This document shows positions 60,033 to 64,000 of a stretch of 64,000 nt of DNA, in pieces. The position numbers and the translations under genes were made by a program. This stretch comes from Sesamia nonagrioides (Eukaryota; Arthropoda; Insecta; Lepidoptera; Noctuidae), in assembly GCA_017933935.1 (NCBI GenBank), contig JADWQK010000144.1, positions 248,001-312,000 on the forward strand, in the 5' to 3' direction. Positions within the stretch are counted from its first letter, which is position 1. Each line of letters begins with the position of its first letter. The notes under the pieces are model-generated. The model ran no database searches. It worked only from the letters and a program-made list of their open reading frames with translations, and was not told the origin of the DNA.

Positions 60033-60044
60033 ATAAAAAAAAAA

Positions 60045-60764
60045 TGTTCTTCTAAATTAAGCAACGAATTATCAATCGAGAAATGGTGATGATGTCTATT
60101 TAGAGAATTTATTCCGAAAGGTGAGTGTATTATGTATGCATTCACATTAAACTTACAAATATCCAAGAAATAACCGAGGAACGCAAGCAGGGGTAGGGTA
60201 GCTAATAAATAAATCTTTAAAGTACCAATTGTTTTTGAATGTTTCAAAAGCATGCAAAAACAATTCCGGGAATGTGTACATATTCCCACCTAACAATCTT
60301 GTCAAAACAAACAAATACCAAGTTTTTTGTCATCAACAAACGAGCAAACGAGGAAAAAATAAGAAAATTAAGAATTTCCCAAAGAAAAAATAACAAGGGC
60401 AAGCAATATATTATTCAAACTCTCCCGAATTTCGGAACATTAAAACAATATTGACATAAAACCTGACTTTCCGGATTTATTCTGATCCCGTACGGCAAGA
60501 CACGGTCCTCACGTTACCGCTCGATATCGTAATACGAAAGAAATTGATCTCTTCTTATGGATTTCGCATGACAATATTTATTTATGATAGGTCTCAAAGT
60601 GTATTTTTTATAGGTCCCAAAGTGGATTTATGATAGGTCTCAAATGGATTGAATCTGTCATTGTTTTCTAATGCATATGTTTTTTTTTTGCTATACTTAG
60701 TGGGCTTTAGATAATTAAACACTTTTTCTACTTTTGAAAATGACTTTGAAATACTAAACATCAA
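60045..60764. other. Unassigned sequence
   Basis: 60580-60650 has three copies of a TAGGTCYCAAAGTG-like word; otherwise nothing recognised. Confidence 0.4.
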
Positions 60765-60860
60765 GACTAGAGTAAATAGGCTCTTAATAAACTAATGCGC
60801 TTTACCATCAACGGTTGAGTCACTGCTTACCATCAGGCGGGATTCCGGTAAAAAAAAGAA
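60765..60860 (+). mobile_element. V LINE 3' terminus, short copy
   Basis: AGAGTAAATAGGCTCTTAAT, ACTAATGCGCTTTACCATCA, ending GTAAAAAAAAG. Confidence 0.65.
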
Positions 60861-61204
60861 CTTTTTAATATTTTCACTTATTCGGCTTTGCCAACATAGT
60901 AGCATTTAAAGGATCTCAACTCACCTGCTTGATCTACCTTGCCGTTTTCTAAATAATCAGTTTTCTAAAGTTCAGTTAGTATAACTAAATGCGGCTAAAT
61001 ACCATTATTTTACCTCAACAACCAATTACTGGGTGGCATGACACCTCTTGGTAAGCCCGGCTGTCAGACGTTCGAGCTACTAATGACCCGTAATGACTGT
61101 CGAAAATCGAATGACAGCCGATAAGGTGGTTACCGAGGCGGCGGGGGGGGTTGGTATGTCATTATTAAGAAAATAATTAAATAATTTCAACTCAGACCTA
61201 AGTA
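60861..61204. other. Unassigned sequence
   Basis: 61020-61150 is GC-richer, with CTGTCAGACGTTCGAGC and GGTTACCGAGGCGGC, possibly an eroded tRNA-type SINE. Confidence 0.35.
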
Positions 61205-61330
61205 TATACCGGTATATACAACGTTATTTTTTGTTTATGCGACACCCGAAGTACGTGTCCAATATTTTTAATTAAACAATCTATGCACAAAATTTCAATA
61301 AGATATCATCAAAGACCACAAAATTATGAG
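61205..61330 (+). repeat. F dispersed repeat, copy 2
   Basis: TATATACAACGTTATTTTTT, GCGACACCCGAAGTACGTGT, CACAAAATTTCAATAAGATA, similar to 45263-45425. Confidence 0.5.
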
Positions 61331-61945
61331 CTTGTTATCGTACTTGATTGTCCCAACAAAAATATGGTCAACGTACCGCTCGTCCGCCCGCGCCTACAGC
61401 AGCGTGGCGAGGGAGAGTGCTGCGTTGCCCTGTCTCAGCTGTGTGATACCACACAGCAATAATTTCTAAATATTATATTCGGGAAAAAATATGACATGGT
61501 GTAAAAGTGATTGAAATAGATTCAGTTGCTTATTCTGAACAAACTATATTCAGGTTCGCGGAAAAGCAACTACATTTTCCCTAGCACGCGTTTCAGGTTC
61601 TAAAAACATTAATTGCTCTGGAAGATAGAAAACAGCGGTAATAGATGGTATTGCTTTTAGGTTCACCAGTGTGTTACTATAAAGAAGCGTATTTTTATAT
61701 TCCGTGTTAAAACGTTAAACGAAAGGTCATGAGGTCATGACTAGTAGAAATGCTTTTTCCCTACGTGCGAAAATTTCTAGTGGATGTTAACAAGAGTCGC
61801 TGACGACGCGTTAATAGTTTCTGTTAGCATTCTGACCGACATTCATGAAAAACGAACACGTCGTTAACCTTAAACAAATAATTTCTATATCAATGCATAG
61901 AAAGCTAAATAATAATGCCCGCATGGGTCGGTAAATAATTTTAAT
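61331..61945. other. Unassigned sequence
   Basis: A short GC-rich island at 61377-61445 (CGTCCGCCCGCGCCTACAGC) in AT-rich DNA; no gene recognised. Confidence 0.35.
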
Positions 61946-62231
61946 CTATTCTTGCAATATCCGGGGATTGTATAGCACCGGATACGGCCCAGCGGATTAG
62001 CTCTCTGAAGTGGCATTGAGTGGCACATAGGTCGTAGAGCCAATGGCCGATGGGGCAGAAAGGCTCTTGAATGGCAACTACGTACGCCCGCGCGACTAGG
62101 TGGTCGGAAGACCTGACCAAAATCGCAGAGAAGCGCTGAATGCAGGCCACGTCCAACCGATATTTTTGGAAATCCTTGGGGGAGGCCTATCTCCAGCAGT
62201 GGACTTCATGTGGCTGAGTTGATGATGATGA
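61946..62231 (+). pseudogene. RTE-B LINE 3' end, degenerate
   Basis: Worn coding: HRSCRANGRWGRKALEWQL-like, with VVGRPDQNRREALNAG in shifted frames, then GGAAATCCTTGGGGGAGGCC, CTCCAGCAGTGGACTTC and GATGATGATGAT. It supplies the uninterrupted sequence used to recognise the insertion at 16693. Confidence 0.65.
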
Positions 62232-62774
62232 TACTTGCCACACTTAGTCTGTGGATGGATGACCATCTTCACATAAGAAACCCCTCCATGCCTCCTGTGA
62301 TTCATAGATATTTGGCAGTCGTTACGGGTCGTCAAATGCTTGAGGATCTGACAACCAGTCCTACCGGGGTATCGCATTACCTCGTTATTGGGTTGTTGTG
62401 GTCAAATAGACCGGTGCTCCATGTAAAATACTGATATTCAGCTCTGATTCAGATATTCATTCGGTTAGACTGGGATCTGAATTTTCGCTCGCTTTGCGTT
62501 TCTGACTGTTTATTCACGGACTTTGATGCGGTTTTCACCATAACATAGAGAATTTATTTGGAATGGTTCATCGTAACCGTCTAAAATGATCCAGACTATT
62601 TTCTTTTTCAATCTCTTTACTTTTCTAAGCTCTTCAATAATAATAAGTAATTTCTTTGAATAAATTTGTTTTTGATAATCATCAGAATGACGACTAAAAA
62701 CATTTTTTTATTGAAAACCAGATAACACCGGGTACATAAGAACTGACCAGCAATAGTTTGATCTAATATTCAAC
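62232..62774. other. Unassigned sequence
   Basis: 62314-62400 has TTTGGCAGTCGTTACGGG, a trace of the T SINE body; the rest is unassigned. Confidence 0.4.
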
Positions 62775-63150
62775 CTCCCTCTGCCGCAGCATTGCAACAC
62801 CTCGCTCAACGGCCGTCTTCCTTCATTTTTTTTTCGGGGTTTAAATCCTCTTGAAGTCCGCCGCCCCGGGGTGGGCGACGGGGTCTGTCAGACTTTTACT
62901 GACTAAAACCACCCCGGTGTCTCTTCTATCACGAGCAAACGCGTGGGGCCGCAGGAGTCTAAATTCTTCCACGGCCCCACACACTCGTGCTGGCCCGGTT
63001 TGCCCGGGTCTCGTCTCCTGCACGGGGTAGTGTGGTGTTAAACTACCCCGTGCATCGCCACTCACAGGCGCGCGCCTCCGCCTCGGGGTCCTTCCTTCCT
63101 ATTCCAACTTAGTGGTTGAAACTAAACTAGTATTTAATTATAATAAAAAA
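62775..63150 (+). mobile_element. X1V retroposon interrupted by a U LINE 3' end
   Basis: X1 part CTCCCTCTGCCGCAGC to GGCCGTCTTCCTTC, then U, then CTTCCTTCCTATTCCAAC to an A-rich end near 63148. The X1 portion is 5'-truncated and the V tail is poorly conserved. Confidence 0.65.
62825..63090 (-). mobile_element. U LINE 3' end, minus strand, 8-bp target duplication, nested in X1V
   Basis: CTTCCTTC at 62817-62824 and 63091-63098. Poly-T at 62825-62833, then GGGGTTTAAATCCTCTTGAA, CCCCGGGGTGGGCGACGGGG and TTTTACTGACTAAAACCACC, ending CGCGCGCCTCCGCCTCGGGG. Same unit as 56757-57030. Confidence 0.8.
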
Positions 63151-63730
63151 AAGGCTCGAATACGAAAATCATTGATGATAGATTAAACCAATCGGGATCA
63201 AAATTTCAAAAGTAAGTATCAGCTTATTTTCAATACCGAAATTCAATAGGTCATGGACTCGTGGCCCGGATGTAAGCGAGTCAAGACAAACAAACATGTG
63301 AATAATGACTTACGGCTCGTTAATCAACTACTGCTCGTCTGAAGTGCTAACATGGCGGTCACGATCGCATTCCGACACTTTCAGTTTCGACTACAGACAA
63401 CTCTACATTCTACAGCGCTTTACAGCGCGTTATGCGATTTTGATGCTTTCGTTTTATTGTTATAGCTCCATTCCTGACGTCAGAGAATGCAAAGTGTGGA
63501 ATATTTATTTGTTTATGTATACTAAATACGTAGATGTTAATAGATTTACATGCATATCATTTTTCGCATTTTTGTAGGTTATGAATACACTATGATTGAC
63601 TTGGACTGCAAGAATGTTCTCAAAATGTATGATTTATATTTTGTACAAACATAATTGATTATCTTGGTCACTAAATCTTTGTCTTCTTCTTCTTTTTCTG
63701 TCGTTTAGAAAAGGACAGAAGATAAAATAT
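63151..63730. other. Unassigned, with a Z arm fragment
   Basis: 63700-63730 (CGTTTAGAAAAGGACAGAAG) is a Z MITE arm trace. A plus open stretch at 63305-63577 has no recognisable domain. Confidence 0.4.
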
Positions 63731-64000
63731 TTGTTTCATCATCAACCTTTTATCGCCCCACTGCTGGGCACAAGTCTCCTCTCATACAGAGAAGGAGTGA
63801 GCGTAATCACCACGCTTGCTCAATGCGGGTTGGCGATTTCAGACTTAAAGTCCAGGTTTCCTCAAGATGTTTTCCTACACCTTCAGTCATTGGTGTCCAA
63901 GATATACTTAGTAAGTACATATAACTTTAGAAAAGTTACATTGGTATTTGTCTGACCTGGAATCGAACCCGCGCACTCATACTTAAGAGGCTGGTGTTTT
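63731..64000 (-). mobile_element. S SINE, minus strand, cut by the window end
   Basis: CATCATCAACCTTTTATCGC, CACTGCTGGGCACAAG, the full body in reverse, B box reverse GGAATCGAACCC, and the A box region running off the window at 64000. Confidence 0.85.

Larger units (their letters stand above)
59405..60044 (+). mobile_element. V LINE 3' end, reference copy, with a MITE in its tail
   Basis: Coding C-terminus 59418-59567, short 3' region TACCATCAACGATTGCGTCA to GCGCTAGTTTATA. The MITE (59640-60032) comes next, and the poly-A tail resumes at 60033-60044. Defines the V tail shared by X1V elements. Confidence 0.75.

Noticed and set aside
1..64000. Retroviral or other viral integration
   Set aside because: No gag, envelope, capsid or viral polymerase pattern was seen; all reverse-transcriptase traces fit non-LTR LINEs and no long terminal repeats were found.

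Overview
This window is repeat-dense, AT-rich animal DNA, most likely from a moth or butterfly (Lepidoptera). The evidence is the mix of repeats: Helitron-like units with (TCTG)n/(CAGA)n tracts ending in GCGGGCGGAAAGCTAG, tRNA-derived SINEs with GATGATG tails, RTE-type LINEs ending in GTCCAGCAGTGG, and an R1-like LINE fragment. I found no convincing host protein gene, host non-coding RNA gene, CRISPR array or bacterial feature. Every recognisable coding stretch belongs to a transposable element. A host exon hidden between repeats, or the window lying in a large intron, cannot be excluded. There is one 100-base assembly gap (7010-7109).

Layout. 1-9.5 kb: Helitron-like units (three head-to-tail at 1.27-1.89 kb), X1V retroposons, a SINE with an RTE tail, and a gap inside a hairpin repeat. 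9.6-11.2 kb: a TIR transposon (Q) carrying two nested retroelement insertions, one an uninterrupted RTE coding fragment with a 16-bp target duplication. 12-16 kb: MITEs, SINEs and the 3' end of a LINE split by a SINE. 16.4-18.7 kb: an RTE 3' end broken by a 208-bp insertion built from copies of nearby DNA, plus several hairpins. 18.8-20.0 kb: nine 133-bp satellite monomers in a four-monomer higher-order pattern. 24.8-27.2 kb: the largest coding relic, a 5'-truncated RTE reverse transcriptase, inserted into the end of a TIR element. 30.67-30.95 kb: three RTE 3' tails, each bounded by the same 15-bp target sequence. 39.2-39.8 kb: a SINE whose 5' half is inverted, in the end of a Helitron-like unit. 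53.2-54.7 kb: a Tc1-like DD34E transposon whose 5' part is replaced by an inverted copy of its 3' half. 56-64 kb: R1-like LINE pieces, truncated SINEs, and V/X1V elements with nested insertions.

How the parts relate. Several short families end in sequence shared with a LINE present here: X1V with the V LINE, the T SINE with RTE-A, the Y element with RTE-B, and probably the S SINE with RTE-C. This suggests short parasites mobilised by partner LINEs. Target-site duplications give the relative order of many insertions. The most unusual signal is a recurring set of perfect or near-perfect fold-back palindromes (arms about 11-56 bp, mostly 4-6 nt loops) at unrelated sites, including the patchwork at 16.7 kb. 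They look like template-switch or polymerase-theta-type repair scars, unless they are assembly artefacts.

Family letters (H, S, T, U, V, W, X1V, Y, Z, K, P, Q, G, L, E, F, N, RTE-A/B/C) are labels made for this annotation. Family assignments rest on reading repeats and protein motifs by eye; no database search was possible. Percent identities are rough.
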